Assembly (NCBI GenBank): GCA_018222605.1
Contig: JAAEZZ010000010.1
Location: forward strand, 1 to 64,000
Source: Alphaproteobacteria bacterium
Lineage (GTDB): Bacteria; Pseudomonadota; Alphaproteobacteria; Caulobacterales; Hyphomonadaceae
DNA: 64,000 nt
Reading direction: 5' to 3'
Below, one piece after another: positions 53,859 to 62,398 of this stretch. Below the pieces are notes generated by a model, which saw only the letters and a program-made list of their open reading frames with translations, had not been told where the DNA came from and did no database searches. Every line of letters starts with the position of its first letter. The first letter of the stretch is position 1. Position numbers and translations under genes: made by a program.

Positions 53859-54752
53859 CTACTGGTTCAGCAGCTCTTCAACATAAGGCGGCAGGGCTTC
53901 ACCGGCGCGGCTTTTCTCGCCAATCTCAGGATTGAAATAGTCCCTCCAGCCGACGACCTTGTCACCTTCGAATTCGAAGACACCCATATACGGCGTACGC
54001 ACGCGGTTGCCTTCCGCATCAACAAAATCATCGGCCCCTTCGACCATCAGAAGGTTGCCCGTCTGAGAGTGACGGAAGATTTTCCAGTTAATGTCGTGCA
54101 TGCCTGCACCGAACTTTTCGAGGAAGGCGCGCAGCTCTTCCGGGCCGTTCAGGGGGCGGGAGCCAACGCGATAATGATACTGAACATTGTCAGCAACATG
54201 AGACAGAACACCATCAATATCCTTGCGCTTCCATGAGGCAATGATGTCTTCCACAATGCCGATCAACTGGTCGTCAGCCGAGGTCGGCACGCTCATCTCG
54301 CTGAGCAGTTGGTTCCGGTCATAATATTCGCGCCATTCGGCAACATGGCCATCCTCAATCACCAGCACCCCAACAACCGGCACGGACCCATGCTTGCCAT
54401 TCACGTCAAAATCATCGACGCGCTCCAGCAGCACGGTATTACCTTTTACGGCCACCGTCTTCAGTTGCAGTTCCAGACGCGTCGCACTGCTCAGCAACGC
54501 AGCCATATGCGCCCGCAGCGCCTCGCGGCCGACGACTGGTTCCTTCATCATGGAGTGGAGCACGCCGTCCGGCGAGAAGGAATTGATGATCCCGTCCAGG
54601 TCCAGCTCGTTCCAGGCCGTCACCATCCCAAGGGCGACATCCAAACTTTCCTGTTCCACTTGTTCCATTTGCGTCTCCTCTTGAACTGCTGCCGACTGGC
54701 ACCCGGCCAGCAGCAGTGTTCCTATCAATGCTGTTACAAATAATCTTCTCAT
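53859..54752 (-). CDS. tandem limonene-epoxide-hydrolase-like lipoprotein
   Basis: A 297-residue lipoprotein (lipobox LLLAGC, C18) with two NTF2-fold domains, about 34-150 and 160-278. Domain 1 has the limonene-1,2-epoxide hydrolase (LEH) signature: R111 and D113 in LLERVDDF and D145 in WREYYD. In domain 2 the same places read VEGADDF and WRDYFN, so the arginine is lost (G239) and the last aspartate is N274. This suggests one active and one degenerate half. LEHs open epoxides with water. The TAGG ribosome site lies 5 nt before the ATG. It is upstream of the SnoaL-like gene and downstream of a TonB receptor gene (95 bp). Confidence 0.82.
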   Translation of the reverse strand: MRRLFVTALIGTLLLAGCQSAAVQEETQMEQVEQESLDVALGMVTAWNELDLDGIINSFSPDGVLHSMMKEPVVGREALRAHMAALLSSATRLELQLKTVAVKGNTVLLERVDDFDVNGKHGSVPVVGVLVIEDGHVAEWREYYDRNQLLSEMSVPTSADDQLIGIVEDIIASWKRKDIDGVLSHVADNVQYHYRVGSRPLNGPEELRAFLEKFGAGMHDINWKIFRHSQTGNLLMVEGADDFVDAEGNRVRTPYMGVFEFEGDKVVGWRDYFNPEIGEKSRAGEALPPYVEELLNQ

Positions 54753-54777
54753 GCTGGCCTACCTATTTGAAAGGGAA

Positions 54778-54819
54778 TGATGGCGACCTGTACAATTGAA
54801 ACCGTAGAGGCCGCCATCA
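54778..54819 (-). repeat. 8-bp inverted repeat between receptor and LEH-like genes
   Basis: TGATGGCG and CGCCATCA, 26 nt apart, lie in the gap after the receptor stop. Read leftward the stem is followed by TTCCCTTT, so it may act as a weak terminator or attenuator within the transcript. Confidence 0.4.
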
Positions 54820-54847
54820 GATCATGTCTCACATGCGGGAGAACAGA

Positions 54848-57154
54848 TTAGAATTTGTACCCGAGTGAAACGCCATACGTACGCGGTGCGCCCAGAGACG
54901 AGACTTCATCCCCAAGGAAAGCGATAATGTTCGTACGGTACAGTTCATCCGTGATGTTCTTGCCCCAGATCGAGAAGCTCCAATCAGCATCTTGAGGCGC
55001 GAAAGTGATACGGCCATCGAGCAGACCATAGGCATCTTCCTGTTGATAATTATCCGGCAGCCACTGCATCTCCCCCTGATAGGCGTAGCTGAGGCGCGCT
55101 GTCAGAGCGTCTTCATACTTCAGGAAGTCCGTGGTCAGCTCACCGCCTATGTTGAACTGATAATCCGGGGTCCGCTGCAGTTTGTTCCCGGAATTGTCGA
55201 GGCCATTGGAGTCTATAAAGTCCTCATATTCGGTATCTAGCAACGTCGCCGCACCGAAAAGGAGCAGGTCATCCGTCACGACCCACTGAATTTCTGTTTC
55301 AATGCCGGTAATGTTCGCATCGGCCGCGTTATCGGTAATGATACAAAGACAGCCATCATCCGTCTGGGTCACCTGCAGATCTTTATACTTCATGGAGAAG
55401 ACAGCCGTATTGATACGGGCGCGGCCATCAAGAAGGTCCAGCTTCAGGCCGAGTTCAATATTGCGAACAGTTTCCGGATCATATGGCTTTGTTGCCGCCG
55501 TCGGGTTGGCCGGCGTATCTTCAAACCCGCCGCCCTTGTAACCATGCGAGTAAGTCGCGTAGGCCATCACCGCATCATTCGGCGTCCACTCGAGAGTAGC
55601 CTGCGGCGTCACTTCCTCTGTCGTCTGAGAATATTGTACATTGGTAAAAGGCGTGATCAATGGCGACAGGGGAACCGTATCATTCGAATTATAGATGTCG
55701 CCTGTACGTACCTCTATGCCTGAGACCTTGCCGCTTTTCTCGTCGCGGGAATATCGAACCCCGACCGTGCCGCTAAACTGCTCATTGAACTCATAACCGA
55801 TCTGACCGAACACAGCCTGACTGCTTGTCTCGCCACGATTGTCCCAGTGCGATTCACCGGACAGCGTACCCAGTGCCGTAAAGGGAACTTCTGCAAGGTA
55901 TTTGTCGAACTTCTTGACGCGGTCTTCCTGGAAGTAAGCCCCCACCAGCCAGTTAAAGGCTCCATCTCCATTCGACAGCAGACGGAACTCCTGCGTGTAC
56001 TGGTCAATCGACTCATCTTCCAGGATGGGGAAGGAGAAGGCTAGCGGTGTTGGCGTTGCAATACCATTGCGATAGCCAAGCCCCGTCTGGTCAACAAAAT
56101 TATAAGCTTCCGCGGTGCGATAGCCGGAAATGCTCTTGAACACGGCCCAGTCACCGATGCCCTTTTCAATATCCAGTGTGAAACCAATCGCTTCGCGGCG
56201 CAGTTCCTGTCCCTTGTCTGTCAGTTCGCCGGAAAAGGCATATGTCTGCGGGAAGCTCTCACGCACATCCAGCCCGCCTATAATTGCAGCAATGGCATCC
56301 CGTGTCGTGCTCCACGGACCTTGGCCCGGCGCATTCGGATCATCAATGGCAACACGGTGGATACCATTCGACTCGTCGTCAGAATAATCAAGCACTGCGC
56401 GGACGGTCAGGTCACCTTCCGGCTCCCACAGCAATTGCGCGCGGGCCTGAATGGAATCCAGATTGTCCAGATCCTCACCCGTCAGCAGGTTCTTGTTATA
56501 GCCATCATGCTTGCGCGCCTGAAAGGACAGGCGGCCAGCCAGCGTCTGGGTAATCGGCCCAGTGATGTGTCCATTAAACAGGGTGGAATCATAATTGCCG
56601 AATTCTGCGGTGAAAGCGCCGCCGGACTCGAATTCAGGCTTGGCCGTATAGATGCTGATCGCCCCGCCAACCACGTTGCGGCCCAGCAGCACGCCTTGCG
56701 GACCGCGTACAACTTCCACCCGGTCGACATCAAAGAAGTCAGAATTCAATAGGCCCGACCGTCCGACATAAACGTCATCAATAAAGATACCGATGGACTG
56801 GTCAGCGGAAGGAGAGTCCAGTCGCGTATTGGTGATACCGCGAATGTTGAACTCCTGATCCAGGGGCGAGTTTTCGGTATAGCTGAGAGAGCTGATGCTT
56901 CTCGCCAGATCCGAATAGCTCAGTACCCGGTCTTTTTCCAGAGAGGCTCCAGAAACTGCGGAGACCGCAACCGCCGCGTCCTGAAGGGTCGACTCCCGGC
57001 GCTGGGACGTAATCAGAACGGTTTCCAGTGTGCGTGAGGTTTCAGCGCCTGTTTCACTCTGGGCCTCTGTTTCCTCCGTTTGGGCATTGGCGCCCAAAGC
57101 CAACACGGCCGCTATGGCGATCGCACTTGTGATCATTCTTGTGGTGCTGCGCAT
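54848..57154 (-). CDS. TonB-dependent receptor
   Basis: A 768-residue receptor with signal peptide (MRSTTRMITSAIAIAAVLALGANA). The plug shows LETVLITSQRRESTLQDAAVAVSAVSG, FNIRGITNTRLDSPSADQSIGIFIDDVYVGRSG and VRGPQGVLLGRNVVGGAISIYTAKP; the barrel ends VSLGYKF. It is the same iron-complex-like group as the receptor at 3424, which in this kind of organism often handles hydrophobic or aromatic organic compounds. GGGAGAG lies 8 nt before the ATG. The 288-bp gap upstream is AT-rich and should hold its promoter. The LEH-like and SnoaL-like genes follow on the same strand, so all three may deal with one substrate. Confidence 0.93.
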   Translation of the reverse strand: MRSTTRMITSAIAIAAVLALGANAQTEETEAQSETGAETSRTLETVLITSQRRESTLQDAAVAVSAVSGASLEKDRVLSYSDLARSISSLSYTENSPLDQEFNIRGITNTRLDSPSADQSIGIFIDDVYVGRSGLLNSDFFDVDRVEVVRGPQGVLLGRNVVGGAISIYTAKPEFESGGAFTAEFGNYDSTLFNGHITGPITQTLAGRLSFQARKHDGYNKNLLTGEDLDNLDSIQARAQLLWEPEGDLTVRAVLDYSDDESNGIHRVAIDDPNAPGQGPWSTTRDAIAAIIGGLDVRESFPQTYAFSGELTDKGQELRREAIGFTLDIEKGIGDWAVFKSISGYRTAEAYNFVDQTGLGYRNGIATPTPLAFSFPILEDESIDQYTQEFRLLSNGDGAFNWLVGAYFQEDRVKKFDKYLAEVPFTALGTLSGESHWDNRGETSSQAVFGQIGYEFNEQFSGTVGVRYSRDEKSGKVSGIEVRTGDIYNSNDTVPLSPLITPFTNVQYSQTTEEVTPQATLEWTPNDAVMAYATYSHGYKGGGFEDTPANPTAATKPYDPETVRNIELGLKLDLLDGRARINTAVFSMKYKDLQVTQTDDGCLCIITDNAADANITGIETEIQWVVTDDLLLFGAATLLDTEYEDFIDSNGLDNSGNKLQRTPDYQFNIGGELTTDFLKYEDALTARLSYAYQGEMQWLPDNYQQEDAYGLLDGRITFAPQDADWSFSIWGKNITDELYRTNIIAFLGDEVSSLGAPRTYGVSLGYKF

Positions 57155-57442
57155 TCCTGATTCTCTCCCTTTCGCCTCTTTTCCGAGACTTGTTTTCTAA
57201 AGCGCGGCACTGAGACAAAACCATCTGGCGCGCTTGATGATATTTGCTAAGGGGGCCATGTTAGTTTGTCAACGCAAGTCACTAAGAATTCCGTAGAGCA
57301 TGAGATTTAGAATTACGCAGCCCTCTGGGAAAGCACAGGACTCATACTTCAAGATATAAGGCATCATTGATTTATCTAATATTTTAGGGTCACAACCATC
57401 TAAAATCTCTGGCACTGTCCTACCGAGTACATTGCGCTTGGC

Positions 57443-59119
57443 CTAACTGTCCGCAATATCCTTTAAGTTGCGTCTCAATACCTTTCCTAGAGGATTTCGC
57501 GGAAGGGATGGCACGATACGCAGCTTCTCAGGAAGTTTGTAGACAGAGATATCTTTGGCCTTCAGGTAACTGACGAGGTCTGAAAGACCCATCTCAGCCT
57601 CTGGCTGCAGCGCCACTACCGCGCACACTTTCTCGCCCAGCCGCTCATCCGGATAAGCCGCGCAAGAGGCCTCTTTTACGTCCGGATGGCTCTCGATCAG
57701 ATTATCCAGTTCGGCCGGCGAAATGTTCACCCCGCCCCGAATGATGATTTCCTTGCTGCGCCCGACGAAGCGATAGAAACGGTCGTTCTCCGGCGCGATC
57801 TCGAACAAGTCACCTGTCTGGAAGTATCCCTGCGCGTCAAAACTTGCCCTGGTCAGTTCATCATTGCGCCAATAGCCATCGAAGGTCATGGAGCCATCGA
57901 TCCGCAGTTCGCCCGCAACGCCCGGCTCCGTAATATCCTCTTCCGTCTCCGGATCAACAAGTCGCGTACGCACCTTGGAGGGAAAATCCAGGTCCCATTC
58001 GAGACCAGGCACACCAAAGCGCGGGAAAAAGGTCGCCCGCATTTCCGGATCTTCCATCACGACAGGCGTAGAGATCAGTGAACAGCCCTCATTGGAACCG
58101 AACACATTCATGATCGAGACGTCATACTCCTCCTGCCATGCTTTCACCATGAAGGGCGGCAGCGGAGCTGAGCCGGAGGCAATGCATTTCACCCGCGCGA
58201 AATCGATCCCCTCAAGCAATTCGGGCTTCTTCAGCAGCATGGTCAGCACAGCTGGCGGCGCGACCGTGTAGTTGATCTTCTCTTCCTGGAACTGGTGCAG
58301 AAAGATCGGAAGATCGAACGGATGGTGCTGGATCAGATAGCCCTGGCAGAGCAGCCACGGGATCACCATGCCCCCAAAGGAGGCAATATTGATCAACGGG
58401 AACGGGTTGAGCAGCGTGTCGCCCATGCCCAGCCGCGTTGCCTCAACCATGCACTCGCCATTGAAGACCCAATGGGCATGGTTGCGCGGCACACCTTTTG
58501 GGGCGGCTTCGGTGCCGGAGGTCCAGCAAATCGTCAGTACGTCGCCCGCCTTGCCAGGGGCAGGCTGCAGAGAAACCTCGGCCGCCTCTGCCTCCACCTC
58601 AGGAATTGAGGGGAATACGGAAGCTTTCCCCGCGCAAATCACCGGCCCGGTATAGACGCCCTCCTCTGCCAGCGATTTCAGCATGCCCGCATGGTCAAAG
58701 CCATGGAAGGTTTCCACCGTCACGACCAGCGACGGGCTCAACTGCTGGATCACGGAGCGTAGCTCGTGCGACCGGAACGCCATGGCGACGGGGCTGAGAA
58801 TGGCACCGATGCGTGCACAAGCCAGGAACGCCAGAACGCCCTCAACAATGTTCGGTAATTGGGTCAGCACAATGTCATCAGGCTTCACGCCCAGGTGCCT
58901 GAAGGCCCGAGCCATAGCCTCAACGCGCTGATTGACTTCATTGAAGGTCAACTTCTGCGGCGCATCTCCCACCAGCTCCATACGGTTCGGCGCATCAGAC
59001 AGTGCAATTTGCGCGCCCGCGGCCTCAACCGCCTGCTCCAACAGGGCCGGGATGGTGGTCTCTTTCCACCAGCCCTTGGCCAGATACTCATTCAGGCGCG
59101 TCTGGGGCGTTACCTGCAT
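57443..59119 (-). CDS. AMP-dependent acyl-CoA synthetase
   Basis: A 558-residue ANL-superfamily enzyme with TICWTSGTEAAPKGVPRNH (ATP loop), FGSNEGC, GYFQTGDLFE, FVGRSKEIIIRGGVNISPAELD and the C-terminal NPLGKVLRR with catalytic K546. The motif FGSNEG replaces the usual YGxTE with an Asn-Glu pair; Glu is kept. It activates an acid to acyl-CoA. It is last in a leftward cluster with thiolase, short-chain dehydrogenase, HxlR and a DapB-like dehydrogenase, suggesting breakdown of an organic acid by beta-oxidation-like steps. Sequence similarity to the synthetase at 5897 is confined to the family motifs. Confidence 0.92.
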   Translation of the reverse strand: MQVTPQTRLNEYLAKGWWKETTIPALLEQAVEAAGAQIALSDAPNRMELVGDAPQKLTFNEVNQRVEAMARAFRHLGVKPDDIVLTQLPNIVEGVLAFLACARIGAILSPVAMAFRSHELRSVIQQLSPSLVVTVETFHGFDHAGMLKSLAEEGVYTGPVICAGKASVFPSIPEVEAEAAEVSLQPAPGKAGDVLTICWTSGTEAAPKGVPRNHAHWVFNGECMVEATRLGMGDTLLNPFPLINIASFGGMVIPWLLCQGYLIQHHPFDLPIFLHQFQEEKINYTVAPPAVLTMLLKKPELLEGIDFARVKCIASGSAPLPPFMVKAWQEEYDVSIMNVFGSNEGCSLISTPVVMEDPEMRATFFPRFGVPGLEWDLDFPSKVRTRLVDPETEEDITEPGVAGELRIDGSMTFDGYWRNDELTRASFDAQGYFQTGDLFEIAPENDRFYRFVGRSKEIIIRGGVNISPAELDNLIESHPDVKEASCAAYPDERLGEKVCAVVALQPEAEMGLSDLVSYLKAKDISVYKLPEKLRIVPSLPRNPLGKVLRRNLKDIADS

Positions 59120-59194
59120 TTTATTCCTCCCATTTGCGCCTAGCTATAATTAGTATGTTTTTGCAAGTCTATAGGCAGCACAGGCAATGCATGC

Positions 59195-60286
59195 CTATTC
59201 CTGCGCGGCCACAAATGACCCGCCATATGCCGCAAAGGGTGTCGTGATGGGGGATGTTAGCAATCCTGCGGGCGCGTTCACCAAGGTCGGAATGGCATTC
59301 ACCACACTCCCGGCTACAGCCAGTTGCTCGGCCGATGTGCGACCCGGATAAGCCTCCGGGCGCTGAACACCGAACGCCACGCTGACATCGGGAACGCCTT
59401 TGACGGCAATCTGCCAGAGATCATGATCTGCGCCCTGCACATGCTCGTCATTCATCGCCCAGGCAATGTTCAGCGCCACCTTCTCTGCGCCATCCTTCAT
59501 GCCAGACCATCGCCAATCGATATGATTGGCCGTACCTTTGGCAATCTTGCCGGCCCGGATTTCCAGGTCACGACCGGATGGCAGCATACGGTGACGCCGT
59601 TCAATGTCATCCAGGGTCCAGCCGAGAGAATGGGCCACAGAGGCCACGACATCCTCGAACATGTCATTCAGCGTCTGCGCAGGCCCCCAGTCATCCGCCG
59701 TCAGATCAATGGAGCCGACTTCCTTGCCGAAGCCCAGCAGGTCAAATACATATTCAGGGCTGGCAATCTGGTCCGTCAGAACGGTTTCGCTGATCGAAAC
59801 GCTCTCAACATGACTGCACACGCTGGTTGCTGTCACCAATAGATTCTCTGCCGCAAAGCCGGGGTTCAGTCCCGCGCCCGCAAAGCTGACACCACCTTCC
59901 AGACAGGCCGCCTGCAAGCGTTCCTGCCGCTCGCGAGGCCAGTTTGGGGAGAATGTGTTGCCATTTATGCTGAGCACATTCTTCCCGGATTTCAGCAACG
60001 CGATGATGTCGTCATCATGCTCGGTATGGGTCTGTCCAATCCGCGCCGCATGGATCACTAGATCCGCATCCGTGTTGAGAATGTCATCAATATTATTGGT
60101 CGCCAACACGCCGGTTGTGTCGCGATGGGCAATCTCTCCAGCATCTTTTCCCGCCTTGGTTTCACTGTACACGTACAGTCCCGCCAGTTCCATGTCCGGG
60201 CGATCAATCACCGCGCGCAGGCAGGATTTCCCCATCGCGCCGGTTGCCCACTGAATTACGCGGTAAGGTGCCCGTTTTGACGTCAT
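59195..60286 (-). CDS. DapB-like NAD(P)-dependent dehydrogenase
   Basis: A 363-residue Rossmann-fold protein: nucleotide loop WATGAMGKSCLRAV at the start, then LNTDADLVIHAARI, SGKNVLSINGNTFSPNW and AGLNPGFAAENLL. It matches the dihydrodipicolinate-reductase-like / 2,4-diaminopentanoate dehydrogenase-like group, where many members are unassigned. The ATG at 60286 and one three codons earlier (60295) are both possible. It lies 75 bp before the acyl-CoA synthetase gene and 66 bp after HxlR on the same strand. Within an acyl-CoA cluster it may oxidise or reduce an aldehyde, amine or hydroxy intermediate; not certain. Confidence 0.82.
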   Translation of the reverse strand: MTSKRAPYRVIQWATGAMGKSCLRAVIDRPDMELAGLYVYSETKAGKDAGEIAHRDTTGVLATNNIDDILNTDADLVIHAARIGQTHTEHDDDIIALLKSGKNVLSINGNTFSPNWPRERQERLQAACLEGGVSFAGAGLNPGFAAENLLVTATSVCSHVESVSISETVLTDQIASPEYVFDLLGFGKEVGSIDLTADDWGPAQTLNDMFEDVVASVAHSLGWTLDDIERRHRMLPSGRDLEIRAGKIAKGTANHIDWRWSGMKDGAEKVALNIAWAMNDEHVQGADHDLWQIAVKGVPDVSVAFGVQRPEAYPGRTSAEQLAVAGSVVNAIPTLVNAPAGLLTSPITTPFAAYGGSFVAAQE

Positions 60287-60361
60287 CCCGATCATGCCCT
60301 TTGCGTACCAAGCGTTTCACATTGGTCGCAGCATGGTCAGTTTTGTTATAAAAGTCTATGC

Positions 60362-61336
60362 TTACTTCTTGTCGGCCTGCTTCTTGGGAACAAGTTCATA
60401 GGTCATCTCTTGCGGATAGACCGGCTCCTTGCATTCTGAACAGCCGACATAGGCATCCAGTCGTTTGCCGCAATTCTTGTGACGCAACAGAACCGGCGGG
60501 CCTTCAGGCGAGGCATAATACGCATCGCCCCATTTCTGCAGCATGACGAGAACGGGATAGTAATCCAGCCCTTTCTCAGTCAGGAAATATTCAAATCGCT
60601 CGGGGTGATCCTGATACTTGCGCGGCTCCAGAATACCGGTCTCAACCAGCCAGTTCAGCCGGTCAGACAGGATGTTGGAGGCAATCGCCGTATCTTTCAG
60701 GATCTCGTCAAACTTGCGCAGATGCGTGAAGACAGAGCGCAGGATCAGGCCCGCCCAGCGGTCCCCCATCAGCTCGGCGGCTTCGGTAAAGATGGCCGGC
60801 GTATCCAGGCTCTTGCCGTCCGCATCGCGTCTCTGGCGGCGGCGGCTATAGATTGGCGCCATCCAGCCCACACCGGGGCCTTCTTCCCAGGTGACATCCT
60901 GCGGCCGCACAATCTCCTTGCAGTGCGGGCACATTGGCTCCGGAGAAGTAATCTTTCCACAGCCTGAATGGCGCAGCAGAGGCATCAGGGAATTCTCCTG
61001 ACTCGCCCACCGGCGCTCCCAGCGCAGCAGCATCAGCGAGGTCCAGTAAAGCGCCTGTCCCTTTTCCGTCAGCACATAATTGTAGCGCGGCGGAGAGCTC
61101 GTATAGGCTTCCTTGGTCAGAATGCCGCTCTCGGTCAATCGCTTCAGGCGATTGGAGATCAACGCCTTCTGCAGGCCGGAATTCTGGCGGATACGATCAA
61201 AGCGGCGCTGGCCCAGCCAGATCGCCTCAAGAATAAGCAAAGTGGGCGTATCGCCGACAACTTCCAGCGCCCGCCAAATGGAACACGTCCGGATCATCGG
61301 GCGCGCTTTTTCCTGAACCGTCTTGCTTGCAGTCAT
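60362..61336 (-). CDS. duplicated HxlR regulator with two zinc-ribbon-like motifs
   Basis: A 324-residue protein made of two HxlR winged-helix domains (about 15-112 and 178-275), each followed by the same H-x2-C-x9-C-x2-C pattern: H123, C126, C136, C139 and H286, C289, C299, C302. Domain signatures: CSIWRALEVVGDTPTLLILEAIW and FTEAAELMGDRWAGLILRSVF, each with a NYVLTEKG or EYFLTEKG wing. Normal HxlR proteins are single domains of about 110-150 residues that dimerise; here one chain forms the pair, probably with bound zinc. An 11-bp inverted repeat upstream is its likely operator. It sits inside the acyl-CoA cluster it probably controls. Confidence 0.87.
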   Translation of the reverse strand: MTASKTVQEKARPMIRTCSIWRALEVVGDTPTLLILEAIWLGQRRFDRIRQNSGLQKALISNRLKRLTESGILTKEAYTSSPPRYNYVLTEKGQALYWTSLMLLRWERRWASQENSLMPLLRHSGCGKITSPEPMCPHCKEIVRPQDVTWEEGPGVGWMAPIYSRRRQRRDADGKSLDTPAIFTEAAELMGDRWAGLILRSVFTHLRKFDEILKDTAIASNILSDRLNWLVETGILEPRKYQDHPERFEYFLTEKGLDYYPVLVMLQKWGDAYYASPEGPPVLLRHKNCGKRLDAYVGCSECKEPVYPQEMTYELVPKKQADKK

Positions 61337-61399
61337 CTTCCCAAAGCTGATCTAATCTCTTGTGACGCCAAAGCAGCCCATGGAGGCCAGATCTCTTTG

Positions 61400-61434
61400 G
61401 TGTTTTGTAACGCAAGAAAATACTTACAAAACAC
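61400..61434. promoter_or_regulatory. 11-bp inverted repeat upstream of HxlR
   Basis: GTGTTTTGTAA and TTACAAAACAC, exact complements 13 nt apart, lie 64-98 bp before the HxlR start in a 143-bp gap. Position and symmetry suggest an autoregulatory operator. AT-rich arms make a terminator for the upstream gene less likely. Confidence 0.55.
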
Positions 61435-61479
61435 AACTTAAGACTACGTCACTATCATATCAATACTTTTGGGCGAAAC

Positions 61480-62373
61480 TCACTGTGTCTTGATATGGCT
61501 CAGGAAACGTTCGAAAGCGTCTTCTGCATTGGCGGCCATGGTGTGATCAAGGCCAAAACCCTCAAGGGAGCCTGCATTCTCGCGATACCATGCGGCCAAC
61601 TCCTCTCTGGCACCGGGCAATCTCGCTCCGATTGATTCCAGCACCCGCACCTGTCGTACAAAGCCTGCCCCGGCGATCCATTCCGTGCCGTTCAGGTCAC
61701 AAGTATCAGAGGCAAGCCAACTGACAAAGGGCGCAATACTCGCCGGAGAGAGCGGCCCCTCCTGCTGCTCAGCCGCTTCGGCACCTGTCATGCGTGTCGA
61801 GGCATAGGGCAAGACCAGATTGGCGCGGATACCGTAACGCGCCTCCTCAATTGCCATGTTCAGCGCAAACGCCCTCAATGCCCCTTTTGATGCAACATAG
61901 GGGGAACGCCCCCGCACACCATAGAGGCCCGCGCTGGAAGAGACATAGACAAACCGTCCGTTACCAGACTGGCGCAGTCGCGGCAAAGCCTGGCGCGTCA
62001 TCCTCACAACCGAGTCAAAATTCGTGCGCATCACGGTCTCGAAATTCTCAGGGCTCATCTCGTGAAAACGCGCTGCATCACCAGAAACGCCTGCATTGAA
62101 GACGATCGCATCCAGACGACCAAACGCACTCAGCGCCCGCGCGATCATCCGCTCACCGGCATCCGGCGCGGTGACATCGCTCGTCTCCGTAACGGCCTGC
62201 CCGCCGACCTCGGCTATCTCACTCGCGACCTGCTCGGCAGAGTTTTCCTGGCCGTCGCGTACGCGGTTGTTGACCACGATACGACAGCCTTGCCGGGCAA
62301 GGTCCAGCGCGAATGCGCGGCCCAATCCCTTGCCGCCGCCTGTTACGATCACAACTCTGCCGTCACTCATCAT
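61480..62373 (-). CDS. short-chain dehydrogenase/reductase
   Basis: A 297-residue SDR-family oxidoreductase: cofactor loop TGGGKGLGRAF at 11-21, NAG at 93-95, N118, catalytic serine in YVSSSAG (S145-S147), Y159 and K163 in YVASK. The C-terminal 50 residues (REELAAWYRENAGSLEGFGL) extend beyond the classical 250-residue core. It likely oxidises a hydroxyacyl-CoA or alcohol with NAD(P)+. GGAGGG lies 3 or 6 nt before two adjacent ATGs (62373, 62370). It follows the thiolase by 25 bp, and the pair resembles the last two steps of beta-oxidation. Confidence 0.88.
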   Translation of the reverse strand: MMSDGRVVIVTGGGKGLGRAFALDLARQGCRIVVNNRVRDGQENSAEQVASEIAEVGGQAVTETSDVTAPDAGERMIARALSAFGRLDAIVFNAGVSGDAARFHEMSPENFETVMRTNFDSVVRMTRQALPRLRQSGNGRFVYVSSSAGLYGVRGRSPYVASKGALRAFALNMAIEEARYGIRANLVLPYASTRMTGAEAAEQQEGPLSPASIAPFVSWLASDTCDLNGTEWIAGAGFVRQVRVLESIGARLPGAREELAAWYRENAGSLEGFGLDHTMAANAEDAFERFLSHIKTQ

Positions 62374-62398
62374 TGTCCCTCCAGGCTCAGACCGGTAA

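Noticed and set aside
59166-60360. AGTCTAT sequences upstream of the synthetase (59167) and DapB-like (60353) genes as operators
   Set aside because: Only half of the palindrome is present; more likely part of a -35-like promoter sequence or chance.
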